NCBI GenBank assembly: GCA_002412925.1
Contig: DHVZ01000099.1
Location: 1-64,000 of the forward strand
Reading direction: 5' to 3'
Length of the DNA: 64,000 bases
Source: Anaerolineales bacterium UBA5195
GTDB taxonomy: Bacteria; Chloroflexota; Anaerolineae; Anaerolineales; Villigracilaceae
The position numbers and the translations under genes were made by a program. Shown piece by piece: positions 34,944 to 43,204 of this stretch. Every line of letters begins with the position of its first letter. The stretch's first letter is position 1. The notes below the pieces were generated by a model. The model was not told the DNA's origin, did no database searches, and was given only the letters and a program-made list of their open reading frames with translations.

Positions 34944-35603
34944 ATGTCTAAAAATACCCTGCGCCAACTCGCCAAAACGCCCTTTCGGTGGCGTTGGCAT
35001 TGAGTGTCAATATCCTCGCCAACACCCTGCCGCTCAACGGGTAGAACACCGGCGAAGTCTCTGATCGTTTCCAGGTCCATGTCGTCCCGGCGGGCTATGT
35101 CTTTGCCATCTGGGGCCTCATCTACATCGGCTGGATAATCTTCGCTATCTACCAGTTTTTGCCTGCGCAGCAGGGCAATCTGCGCCTGAAAAAACTGGGC
35201 TGCCTGTTCGCCTTGAATGGTATTTTCAATGCCGCCTGGTTTTTTTTGCTGGCGATATAACCAGTTCGGGCTGAGCGTGCTGGTCATGCTGGCCTTGCTC
35301 GGTACGTTGATTGCCAGTTATCTCAAGCTGAATGTGGGCCGCACTTCCATTGGGAACGCTGAACGCTGGTGCGTGAATCTGCCTTTCAGCATTTATCTCG
35401 TCTGGCTCACGGTTGCCAGCCTGTCCGGATTTTTGATCGCCCTCACCCGACGGGACGCTGGTTACCTGTTTGTGCTGGTCTGGTCCTTGATTGGCATCGC
35501 CGTCAAACAGGCAAAATTCCCCCTGGTAGCTAACAGCGCCTGGGCGGCTTCCGCATTGGCATTTGCGCTGGCTGTTTATAGCATTATCCAGCGCCGCAGG
35601 TAG
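34944..35603 (+). pseudogene. Broken TspO/MBR-like (tryptophan-rich sensory) membrane protein gene
   Basis: ATG 34944 follows GGAGG, but the frame stops after 19 codons. Reading resumes in the next frame (ALALSVNILANTLPLNG), meets a TAG at 35042-35044 where homologues have Gln, and continues through VPAGYVFAIWGLIYIGWIIF. A second shift at a run of eight T near 35240 moves to the frame WRYNQFGLSVLVMLALLG and on to the stop at 35603 with NLPFSIYLVWLTVASLSGFLIAL. The pieces together give about 215 residues, the length of Chloroflexota TspO-like proteins. Two frameshifts plus a nonsense codon point to decay. The homopolymer shift alone could be a sequencing error, but the TAG would remain. Confidence 0.75.
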
Positions 35604-35621
35604 TGAGAAGCAAGTTTCAAC

Positions 35622-35655
35622 AAAAAGGAGAAGACTTCACAGCCTTCTCCTTTTT
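35622..35655. terminator. Bidirectional terminator
   Basis: AAAAAGGAGAAG (35622-35633) and CTTCTCCTTTTT (35644-35655) form a stem with T or A runs on each side, between convergent genes (tspO remnant and glycosyltransferase). Confidence 0.85.
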
Positions 35656-35667
35656 CCCATTCACTGA

Positions 35668-36603
35668 TTATTGATCTTTCTTCGGCGCTTCCCTGACAAT
35701 ATACAAGGGCCTGCCTTTGACCTCATCGTAAATCCGGCCAATGTATTCGCCCAGTACACCCAGCGAAATCAGCTGTACCCCGCCGAAGAACAGCACTGCG
35801 ATCAGGGTCGTGGTTTGACCTTCGAAAAAATGGTAGCCTGTCATGCGTAAGATGGCGACAATTGGGATGGCCAGGATGGCAATCCCGGCGGAGATAAAAC
35901 CAAAATAAGTCGCCACCTGTAAGGGGAAATAGGAAAAGCCGGTGATGGCGTTCAGCGCCAGCTTGAGCATCTTGTTGAATGGATATTTTGTCTCTCCCCT
36001 CAGCCGCGCCGCGCGTTTGTATTCCACGCCGATTTGTTTAAAACCCACCCAGGCGCCCATTCCGCGCAAAAAGCGATGTTTTTCGCGCATGATGTTCATC
36101 ACATCGACGACTTTGCGATCGATCAGGCGGAAGTCGCCGGTATCGAGAGGGATTTTGACATCCGTGATGCGATAAATCAACCGGTAGAACATTGAAGCGG
36201 TCAGCAGTTTAAACCAGCTCTCGCCCTCGCGCTCAGAGCGGACGGCGTAAACCACCTCGTAGCCTTCCTTCCACTTTTTGGCCAATTCCAGGATGACTTC
36301 GGGCGGGTCTTGCAGGTCGGCGTCGATGATGACGGCGGCCTCGCCGCGTGCATAGTCAAGTCCGGCGGTGACAGCAATCTGGTGGCCGAAATTGCGCGCA
36401 AAAATGACTGGACGCACGGTGTTGTCTTTGGCAGCCAGTTCGCGGATGCGCCCGGTGGAACCGTCACTGGAGCCGTCATCGACCAGGATCAGTTCCCAGG
36501 TTTCGCCAGTTGAGTCCATGACTTCTTTGACGCGTCGGTACAGTTCGGGCAAGTTGTCGAATTCATTGTAGATCGGGGCAACAATTGAATAGGTGATGGG
36601 CAT
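35668..36603 (-). CDS. Family 2 glycosyltransferase, polyprenyl-phosphate (DPM1/GtrB) type
   Basis: A 311-residue enzyme. The GT-A domain (about 1-225) starts with YSIVAPIYNEFDNLPELYRRV and has the donor-binding DDGSSDGS and the catalytic metal motif VIIDADLQDPPE. Two membrane helices follow (about 232-252 and 263-290), ending with ISLGVLGEYIGRIYDEVKGRP, the hallmark of GtrB/DPM1-like transferases that load a sugar onto a polyprenyl phosphate at the inner face of the membrane. The flipped product would feed surface glycosylation. Its start is 2 bases after the stop of the AI-2E-family gene, so it is the last gene of the thrC-exporter-GT2 unit. Donor sugar unknown. Confidence 0.92.
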   Translation of the reverse strand: MPITYSIVAPIYNEFDNLPELYRRVKEVMDSTGETWELILVDDGSSDGSTGRIRELAAKDNTVRPVIFARNFGHQIAVTAGLDYARGEAAVIIDADLQDPPEVILELAKKWKEGYEVVYAVRSEREGESWFKLLTASMFYRLIYRITDVKIPLDTGDFRLIDRKVVDVMNIMREKHRFLRGMGAWVGFKQIGVEYKRAARLRGETKYPFNKMLKLALNAITGFSYFPLQVATYFGFISAGIAILAIPIVAILRMTGYHFFEGQTTTLIAVLFFGGVQLISLGVLGEYIGRIYDEVKGRPLYIVREAPKKDQ

Positions 36604-36605
36604 GG

Positions 36606-37754
36606 TTAATTCCGGTTGATTTTCTTGGGATGAGCTGCTTTTCTGGATGACTGGGGCTTTGCAGGAGCTGGCTGGAAATCCAAAGCTCCAGGCCCGAAAG
36701 GTGGCTTTCCTAAAATTTTGTGAAGCAGATAATCGACCAGGATGACGCCAGAGGCCAGCACCGGCACCACCAGTAATGCGCCCAGAATGCCGCTCAACAT
36801 CGTGGCGGTCAGAATTGCGACAAAGATCAAGCCTTCATTCATGTTCACGCTGCGCCCCATGATATAGGGACGCAGCCAGAGATTCTTGAAGTTGATCAAG
36901 ACCAGGTAAACCACCAAAACAATCAAGGTCACCCAGCCATTCTCCAGCGGAATCCAATTCGAGCCTTCCAGCAGGGCGACACCCATTGCCAGCGCCATGG
37001 CCAGGGCCGGGCCGACATCGGGGACAAGCGTGAACAATCCGGCCAGCACGCCCAGCACCAGCGCGCCGGGAATGCCGATGATACTCCAGGCAAGTGTGAA
37101 AACAATCCCGACAACCAGCATCAATAAGAGCTGTCCGCGCAGGTAAGCCATCCACACGCCGCGAATCCGCGCGTAAAGCTCCACGATTTCTGTTTGATGG
37201 GCGGTGGGCGCCAGGCCAATCAGCCAATCTCGAATTTCATGCCATTCAGAAAGAAACAGGTAGATCAGGACGATGATCACCAGGAACCAGACGGTCCCGC
37301 GTGAAGTTGATTCGAGTAAGAGAAAAGCGTCGGCGGGTACCGGCATAAGCAATGCTGAGCGGACATGTGTCAGGCTGGCACCCAGCTCTTGCAAGTCAAA
37401 ACTCATTCCGGCAAAATCGATGGGCATGGCAAGTAGAATTTGGATCTGTTCGAACAGGGCCAGCAAATCCTGCGCCACCCCTTTCAGTTCATCAAAAAAT
37501 AGCGGCGTGAAGGTGGCAGGGATGGCAATCAGCAAGGCAATCGAGGTAAAGTAAACCAGGTTAACAGCTGTGCGCCGCTTGATTTTTGTGTTGTTTGCCA
37601 GGATCACAACTGCCGGGTTTGCCAGGTAGGCGATAAATCCCGCGATAATCACCGATTTCAAGGCTTCGCGGGCATAAACGAGAAATCCAATCAACGCTAC
37701 CAGCAGCAAAGTTCCCATTAAGTAGCGAAAAGTGAGATTCCAGGGTTGGTTCAT
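36606..37754 (-). CDS. AI-2E family transporter (TqsA/PerM-like)
   Basis: A 382-residue membrane protein with about eight helices and family motifs: IIVLIYLFLSEWHEIRDWLIGLAP, the loop YLRGQLLLMLVVGIVFTLAW, and GIPGALVLGVLAGLFTLVPDVGPALAMALA near the C-terminal half. Family members export small molecules such as autoinducer-2 or act as Na+/H+ antiporters; the solute is not predictable. A longer reading upstream to 37886 is Pro/Arg-rich and lies inside the threonine synthase gene, so ATG 37754, which overlaps that gene's stop by 4 bases, is preferred. Cotranscribed with thrC and the glycosyltransferase. Confidence 0.88.
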   Translation of the reverse strand: MNQPWNLTFRYLMGTLLLVALIGFLVYAREALKSVIIAGFIAYLANPAVVILANNTKIKRRTAVNLVYFTSIALLIAIPATFTPLFFDELKGVAQDLLALFEQIQILLAMPIDFAGMSFDLQELGASLTHVRSALLMPVPADAFLLLESTSRGTVWFLVIIVLIYLFLSEWHEIRDWLIGLAPTAHQTEIVELYARIRGVWMAYLRGQLLLMLVVGIVFTLAWSIIGIPGALVLGVLAGLFTLVPDVGPALAMALAMGVALLEGSNWIPLENGWVTLIVLVVYLVLINFKNLWLRPYIMGRSVNMNEGLIFVAILTATMLSGILGALLVVPVLASGVILVDYLLHKILGKPPFGPGALDFQPAPAKPQSSRKAAHPKKINRN

Positions 37755-39031
37755 AAAAGTTTCCTGACGGCCTCCAGGGTTGGTTCGATGATCGGGGCAG
37801 GCTGGACGGCCTGCATCGCCGCGCGAACATCTTTCAAGCCGCTGCCGGTGTTCAAGACCAGGATTGGGGTTTCTGGATCCAGCCACCCTTGGGCTTTGGC
37901 TGCCACCAAACCGGCATACGCCGTGGCTGCCGCCGGTTCTGCGAAAACGCCTACAGTTCCAAGCTCGGCAATGGCATTGAGAATCTCGTCATCTGAAACA
38001 TAGACATACGTCCCGCCAGTTTCGCTGGCCGCCCGCACTGCCCTGACCCCGTCACGCGGCAGATCCACGGAGATGCTGTCTGCAATCGTCTTCGACTGCA
38101 CCGGGGTGATCGTTTCCGTCTTGGCGTGGAAAGCATTCGCTATCGCGGCTGAACCCTGGGCCTGGACGCCGATCAGTCGCGGCATGTGCGGGATCCAGCC
38201 GAGTGTCTGCAGGTCTTTGAAGCCTTTGTGAAGACCAGAGATGATATTTCCGTCGCCGACTGAGACAAAAATCGTCAGGCGCGGTTTGTTGGATGGAATC
38301 GTTAATTCGCCGGTGGCTTTGCGGGTTGCCGCCGCTGCTTCGCGATACATGAACTCCCAGATTTCAAAAGCCGCCGTCTTTTTGCCCTCCGCGGTGAAAG
38401 GATTGTAGCCGGTGTTGCGACAGTACCAGCCGAACTCTTCGGAGGCCTTGATGGTCAGGTCAAAGGCTTCATCGTAAGTCCCATCGACGAGGATGACTTT
38501 TGCGCCGAAGACCAGCAACTGCGCCACCTTGGCCTGCGGTGCAGACTTTGGCGCAAAAATGACAGCTTTCTGCCCGACTGCGGCGGCCATCCCGGCCAGC
38601 GCAGCCCCGGCGTTGCCGGTCGAAGCGGTCACGACCACCTCCGCGCCGAGTTCACGGGCGCGTGTCACCACCACGGCGCTGGCGCGGTCCTTGAACGAGG
38701 CGGTCGGGTTGCGGCTCTCATCCTTGAGCCATAAATGCTTCAAACCAAGTTTTTCGGCCAGCCGGGGCAGGGCAAAGACTGGCGTCCCGCCGACCAGGTG
38801 CAGGGGAGTCGCATCCCCTGCAGGAGCGGAAACAGGCAGCAGCGGCAGGTAGCGCCAGATGGACGGGTTCGCGCGCGAGGTCAGGTCCTCCGGCTGATAT
38901 TTCTTGCGGAGGGCCTCGTAATCGAGGACCACATCCAGGTTGCCGCCGTCTTTCGGACAGGTGTAGGTGATTTCATTGGGCGCATATTCGTGCCCGCACA
39001 GCGAACAGGTGTAGCCGATGAATTTGTCCAT
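37751..39031 (-). CDS. thrC: Threonine synthase
   Basis: A PLP enzyme that converts O-phosphohomoserine to threonine. The 426 residues start with a zinc-ribbon-like segment (CSLCGHEYAPNEITYTCPKDGG, four Cys) seen in many bacterial and archaeal threonine synthases. The PLP lysine is in NPTASFKDRASAVV at about 118; the phosphate-binding loop is ASTGNAGAALAG. PAGDATPLH in the N-terminal half is encoded by a small palindrome (TGCAGGGGA and TCCCCTGCA near 38800-38823), possibly repeat-derived. First gene of a unit with the AI-2E exporter and glycosyltransferase. A perfect -10 lies 7 bases before ATG. Confidence 0.92.
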   Translation of the reverse strand: MDKFIGYTCSLCGHEYAPNEITYTCPKDGGNLDVVLDYEALRKKYQPEDLTSRANPSIWRYLPLLPVSAPAGDATPLHLVGGTPVFALPRLAEKLGLKHLWLKDESRNPTASFKDRASAVVVTRARELGAEVVVTASTGNAGAALAGMAAAVGQKAVIFAPKSAPQAKVAQLLVFGAKVILVDGTYDEAFDLTIKASEEFGWYCRNTGYNPFTAEGKKTAAFEIWEFMYREAAAATRKATGELTIPSNKPRLTIFVSVGDGNIISGLHKGFKDLQTLGWIPHMPRLIGVQAQGSAAIANAFHAKTETITPVQSKTIADSISVDLPRDGVRAVRAASETGGTYVYVSDDEILNAIAELGTVGVFAEPAAATAYAGLVAAKAQGWLDPETPILVLNTGSGLKDVRAAMQAVQPAPIIEPTLEAVRKLL

Positions 39032-39044
39032 GGTTGAAATTATA
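39029..39044 (-). promoter_or_regulatory. -10 box placed for a leaderless thrC mRNA
   Basis: On the minus strand TATAAT (39044-39039) is followed by 7 bases and ATG 39031. No ribosome-binding sequence fits in between. One of the clearest leaderless arrangements here. Confidence 0.6.
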
Positions 39045-39099
39045 CTCTTTCAGGAAGAAGAAGATGCAAGACCTGCACATTTTCTCTTTCCTCTGACTT

Positions 39100-41958
39100 T
39101 TACTTCCCGTTCTGTTTCATTGCCCAGAGCAACTTTTCCTGGTCAACCGGGAGGTTGTCGAATCGCACACCGACCGCATTGTAAATTGCATTCGTGATCG
39201 CCGGTGGAGTTGGAATCAGCACGATTTCGCCGACGCCCTTCGCGCCGTAGGGGCCATCTTTGGTCGGGTCTTCAACGATGATGGACGTGATCTCGGGCGT
39301 ATGCACAATCGACGGGATGCGGTAGCGTGCCATATGGTCGGTAACCACATAGCCGTCTTTGGTGATGAAATTCTCGAGCAGGGCATGTCCGATGCCCATT
39401 ACCACACCGCCTTCCACCTGTCCGCGCAAACCGAGCGGGTTGATGGCGCGGCCGACGTCGTTGGCCGAGATGACGCGCAGAACGCGCACTTCGCCCGTGT
39501 CGGTATTCACTTCCACTTCGGCGGCTTGCGAGGCAAACGAGAAGGCAACGTGCATATCGCCGCCCTGACCGAGCGGTTTGGTTTCGGGGGCGTGATATTC
39601 GTACAACACACGCGGCTCTTTGCCCGAGGTCTTCATCTCACTGTAAACCTGCTTCATCGTCAGCGTCTGCCCATTGACATGCACGCCATCGGCCTCAAAG
39701 CGGATTTTTTCCGGCGACAGGTCGTATTTCTCGGCCAGGGTGGCGCTGATCGCTTCGCGCAGGGTCTGGGCGGCCAGGCGCGAAGCGTTCCCGGTGACGT
39801 AAGTTTGACGGGAAGCCGTCGTCGGGCCGCCGTTGGGTGTCAGGTCGGTATCCATGACGAGCACCGAAACCTGTTCAGCCGGGACGGCCAACTCCTCGGC
39901 GACCATCATGCGCATGATCGTCACCAGGCCCTGGCCGAGTTCCGCCGCCGCCGAACGAACCTGGAAACTGCCGTCTTCGTACAGTTCGACTTCCGCGCCG
40001 GAGGTGTCGTCCGCGCCGCCGCCCAGGCCGGTGTTTTTGAAGGCTGAAGCGAAACCCCAGGCGTGGACTAAGTGCGGGGTGCGAGGTGCGGCGTGCGGCT
40101 TAAACACGTCTTCCGGGCGCACTCCGCACTCCGTACTGGCGACGCGCAGCATTTCCGCTTCCACCTTATCAATGCATTCCACCAACCCCGCGCTATCACG
40201 CAGGATTTGCCCGGTGCTGGTCTCATCGCCAACGCGCAAGGCATTCTTGCGGCGCAGTTCAACGCGGTCGAGGTCGAGCGTTTCGGCCAGTTTGTCCAGC
40301 ATGGTTTCGAAGGCGAAGGCCGATTGCAGCACGCCGAATCCGCGGAAAGCGCCCGCCGGTGGGTTGTTGGTGTACATGGCGTAGCAATCGGCGTGGACGT
40401 GCGGGATTTTGTAAGGGCCAGCCGAGTGGGTCGTGGCGCGGGTCAGCACTTTTTCGCCGAGCGAAGCATACGCGCCGGTGTCCCCGTATAGCTCGGTCTT
40501 GGCGGCCACAAGCGTACCGTCTTTTTTTGCGCCGATTTTGACTTTGATCTGCGTGGCGTGGCGCTTGGGATGCACGATCAGGCTTTCGTGGCGGTCGAAG
40601 AGCAATTTGACGGGCCGCCCGGTGGCATTTGCCAGCAGCGCGGCGTGGATCTGCCCGGCGATATCTTCCTTGCCGCCGAATCCGCCGCCCATCAACTGCC
40701 CGACGATCCGCACGCGCTTTTCCTCCCAGCCCAGCGCCCGCGCGACCTGGCTGCGGTCCTGGTAAGGGATCTGCGAACCGACGTAAATCAGCATCCGGTC
40801 GCCTTCGGGAACCGCGATACTGCATTCCGGCTCCATGAACAGGTGATCGGTGGCCGGGGTGTGGAAGGTGTGCTCCAGCACCACATCCGCTTCGGCAAAA
40901 CCGATCTCCGGGTCGCCCTTGCGGACCTTGATGTGCTTGAGCAGGTTGCCCTTCTCGTGGATCTGCGGCTGGCCTTCCTGGCGGGCCTGGACGGCGTCGC
41001 TAACCACCGGCTGCAGGTCGAATTCCACTTCGATCAAATCCACCGCCGCTTTGGCAGCTTCCTGGCTCTCGGCGGCCACAATCGCAAGCGCATCGCCGAC
41101 ATAACGGACGCGTTCTCCGACGCCGACCATCACCGGCCAGTCGAGGATCACCAGGCCGTGAATGTTCTCGCCGGGCACGTCCCTGGCGGTCATGATTGTC
41201 ACCACGCCGGGCACTTCGCGGGCTTTATCCAGATTGATTCTTTGGACAAAAGCGTGCGGCACGCCTGCGCGTTTGACCGCGGCGAAAAGCATGTTCTCGA
41301 ATTGAAGGTCATCGGTGAAGATCGCCTCCCCCGTCACCTTCTCCACGGCATCCGGACGGATTTTCAACGTCCCGACCGTTGCGCCTTCGGTGGCTGAGGG
41401 CGGGACCTGCGGTTCTGCCACCGGCTGCCCGCTCTGGAGCGATTCCGCGGCTGCGAGGATGGCATTTTCGATGGTCGGGTAGCCTGCGCAGCGGCAGAGC
41501 GTGTCCTTGAGCGCATGGCGAATATCCGCCGAAGTGGGCCGGGGATTTTTCTCCAGCAGGGCATAAGAGGTCATAATCTGCCCGGGGATGCAGAATCCGC
41601 ACTGGACTGCGCCGTGTTTGATGAAGGCTTCCTGCAGGGGATGAAGGCCCCCCTCCGTCTCCCCCCATTTTCTTTGAAAATGGGGGGAGTGGCGCGAAGC
41701 GCCGAGGGGGGCCTGGGCCAGCCCTTCAATCGTCAAAATGATCTTGCCGTCCGCCCGTTCGGCGGGGGTCGAGCACGATAAAACCGGTTCGCCATCCATG
41801 ATGACGGTGCAAGCGCCGCATTCGGCCTCGTTACAGCCGATCTTGGTGCCGGTTAATTTGAGCCGATTGCGCAGCAAGTCTGCCAGCGTTTCGCCGGGCA
41901 GGGGGGCAAGCTGATAGTTTTGGCCGTTTACGGTTAAAGAAAGTTGAGTTTTTTTCAT
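39100..41958 (-). CDS. Xanthine dehydrogenase-family protein, fused 2Fe-2S and molybdopterin subunits
   Basis: A 952-residue fusion. Residues 1-170 are the two-cluster iron-sulfur subunit: C42, C47, C50, C62 and C120, C123, C155, C157. Residues about 195-952 are the molybdopterin subunit with QIPYQDRSQVARALGW, GQLMGGGFGGKED, GAFRGFGVLQSAFAFE and the C-terminal GAKGVGEIVLIPTPPAI containing the catalytic Glu (KGVGE). It hydroxylates purines or related heterocycles or aldehydes with water. The usual organisation is separate small and large subunits. Residues about 83-104 (APLGASRHSPHFQRKWGETE) derive from a palindromic repeat. The FAD subunit is encoded just upstream and a BMP-type importer before that, which favours a purine substrate. 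Confidence 0.93.
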   Translation of the reverse strand: MKKTQLSLTVNGQNYQLAPLPGETLADLLRNRLKLTGTKIGCNEAECGACTVIMDGEPVLSCSTPAERADGKIILTIEGLAQAPLGASRHSPHFQRKWGETEGGLHPLQEAFIKHGAVQCGFCIPGQIMTSYALLEKNPRPTSADIRHALKDTLCRCAGYPTIENAILAAAESLQSGQPVAEPQVPPSATEGATVGTLKIRPDAVEKVTGEAIFTDDLQFENMLFAAVKRAGVPHAFVQRINLDKAREVPGVVTIMTARDVPGENIHGLVILDWPVMVGVGERVRYVGDALAIVAAESQEAAKAAVDLIEVEFDLQPVVSDAVQARQEGQPQIHEKGNLLKHIKVRKGDPEIGFAEADVVLEHTFHTPATDHLFMEPECSIAVPEGDRMLIYVGSQIPYQDRSQVARALGWEEKRVRIVGQLMGGGFGGKEDIAGQIHAALLANATGRPVKLLFDRHESLIVHPKRHATQIKVKIGAKKDGTLVAAKTELYGDTGAYASLGEKVLTRATTHSAGPYKIPHVHADCYAMYTNNPPAGAFRGFGVLQSAFAFETMLDKLAETLDLDRVELRRKNALRVGDETSTGQILRDSAGLVECIDKVEAEMLRVASTECGVRPEDVFKPHAAPRTPHLVHAWGFASAFKNTGLGGGADDTSGAEVELYEDGSFQVRSAAAELGQGLVTIMRMMVAEELAVPAEQVSVLVMDTDLTPNGGPTTASRQTYVTGNASRLAAQTLREAISATLAEKYDLSPEKIRFEADGVHVNGQTLTMKQVYSEMKTSGKEPRVLYEYHAPETKPLGQGGDMHVAFSFASQAAEVEVNTDTGEVRVLRVISANDVGRAINPLGLRGQVEGGVVMGIGHALLENFITKDGYVVTDHMARYRIPSIVHTPEITSIIVEDPTKDGPYGAKGVGEIVLIPTPPAITNAIYNAVGVRFDNLPVDQEKLLWAMKQNGK
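41646..41713. repeat. Palindromic repeat inserted in frame in the xanthine dehydrogenase gene
   Basis: Outer arms GGCCCCCCTC (41646-41655) and GAGGGGGGCC (41704-41713) enclose inner arms CCCCCCATTTTC (41661-41672) and GAAAATGGGGGG (41676-41687). The motif CCCCCCTCCGTCTCCCCCCA is identical to the repeat at 57467-57486 within an ABC ATPase gene. Confidence 0.88.
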
Positions 41959-42099
41959 GGGTTAAGTCCTTGAATTACGAGGGTCGAGTAGCAGCGTTTT
42001 TGGCTGCGTATCGAGACCCGCAAGCGCTGGTTTCGACACCTGCACTTGCGTTAGGTGCAAGTGTACGGGCGGAAAATCACCGCCCTATTCAACCAGCAT

Positions 42100-42969
42100 T
42101 TATTTCGCCCGTTCCCAGGCTGTTGAAAGAGCGTTTTTCAATAAGACAACCACTAACTCGCGGCGGTATTCAGCGGTGGCGCGGGCCGGGCTGGTGCGGA
42201 ATTTGGCCTCGGCCAGCAGGGTTTCCTGCGCCCCGGCGATGGTCTCAGCGGAGAAGATTTTCCCAGCAAGATACGCTTCCGTTTGTCGGGCGCGGAAGGG
42301 GACCGGGCCAGCCGGTCCAACGGCGATGCGCGCGGCGCGGATGCTGTCGCCGTCGCGTTCGAGCCAGGCGGCCAGGTTCAAGATTGGCAGGGCAATCCCC
42401 TGCGCCCGCATGACGCGGCAGAAGGCCGAGGCCTGGTGGGCTTTGATCAGCGGCAGGCTAAAGCCGACGATGATCTCATCCGCTTTCAGGGACGATTTGC
42501 CGGGGCCGACAAAGAGTTCCTGCAACGGCTGGAAGCGGCGGCCTGAGGGTGCAGCCACCTCCACTTCAGCCTCCAACGCCAAAAGTCCGATCATGCCATC
42601 GGCGGCGGGCAGGGCGTGGGCCACATTCCCGCCCAGCGTGGCTGAGTTGCGGACCTGTGGCCCGCCGATCAGCCCGCACGATTCGACCAGCGATTGGGCG
42701 TGTTCCTGAACGAGCGGCGATTCGACGATGCGGTTGTGCGGCACACCCGCGCCAATGAAGAGCCTGTCGCCGCGGATTTCGAGGGCGCGCAGTTCGGCGA
42801 TGCCGGCCAGGTCGACCAGGGTGTGAACCGGGGCGTGGTGGCTTTGTTGCAGGTCGAGCATTAAATCAGTCCCGCCCGCGATGGGAATCGCGGGCGCGGG
42901 GGCGGAGGCCAGCGCCTCCACAGCTGCTTGCACGGTTTGGGGATGGAGATATTCTTTCCAGAGGCTCAT
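42100..42969 (-). CDS. Xanthine dehydrogenase-family FAD-binding subunit
   Basis: A 289-residue CoxM/XdhB-type subunit that passes electrons from the iron-sulfur clusters to FAD. Visible FAD motifs are PIAGGTDLMLDLQ near 29-41 and the second loop IRNSATLGGNVAHALPAADG-like VRNSATLGGNVAHALPAADG at about 106-125; the C-terminal CO_deh_flav_C part (RVMRAQGIALPILNLAAWLE) completes it. It precedes the fused Mo/Fe-S gene on the same strand with a 141-base gap containing a small GGGCGG/CCGCCC hairpin. Together they form a two-gene, three-function enzyme. Confidence 0.92.
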   Translation of the reverse strand: MSLWKEYLHPQTVQAAVEALASAPAPAIPIAGGTDLMLDLQQSHHAPVHTLVDLAGIAELRALEIRGDRLFIGAGVPHNRIVESPLVQEHAQSLVESCGLIGGPQVRNSATLGGNVAHALPAADGMIGLLALEAEVEVAAPSGRRFQPLQELFVGPGKSSLKADEIIVGFSLPLIKAHQASAFCRVMRAQGIALPILNLAAWLERDGDSIRAARIAVGPAGPVPFRARQTEAYLAGKIFSAETIAGAQETLLAEAKFRTSPARATAEYRRELVVVLLKNALSTAWERAK

Positions 42970-42982
42970 AGGGTCGGCTCCT

Positions 42983-43041
42983 TACCCCCATCCGTCTCCC
43001 TATCTGGCTGGACTTCGCCAAATTGGAGGGGACGAGGGGGT
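42983..43041. repeat. Palindromic repeat, intergenic copy
   Basis: CCCCCATCCGTCTCCC and GGAGGGGACGAGGGGG are inverted around ggctggacttcgcc. The motif ATCCGTCTCCC and the GAGGGGG end match the copies inside the xanthine dehydrogenase and ABC ATPase genes. It lies between the second BMP-type permease and the FAD subunit. Confidence 0.7.
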
Positions 43042-43204
43042 GGTAGGGGGTCAGCGGTGCTTTTCGAGAGGACCCACGTCCCCACGCCGCCGGGACATAT
43101 GCCGCAGCGACCGCCGAACCATGGATAGCTGGATTGATGTTTTTAATTTTATCCGCATAATGTCCAAATTGCACTGGCAATTCGGATAATCTGCGGGTGA
43201 TTTC

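Noticed and set aside
37755..37886. Longer N-terminus for the AI-2E family transporter
   Set aside because: The extra 44 residues are Arg/Pro-rich, overlap threonine synthase, and are not membrane-like; ATG 37754 overlaps the stop by 4 bases as expected for coupling.
40558..41397. 279-codon plus-strand open frame
   Set aside because: Antisense to the molybdopterin subunit; no recognisable domain.
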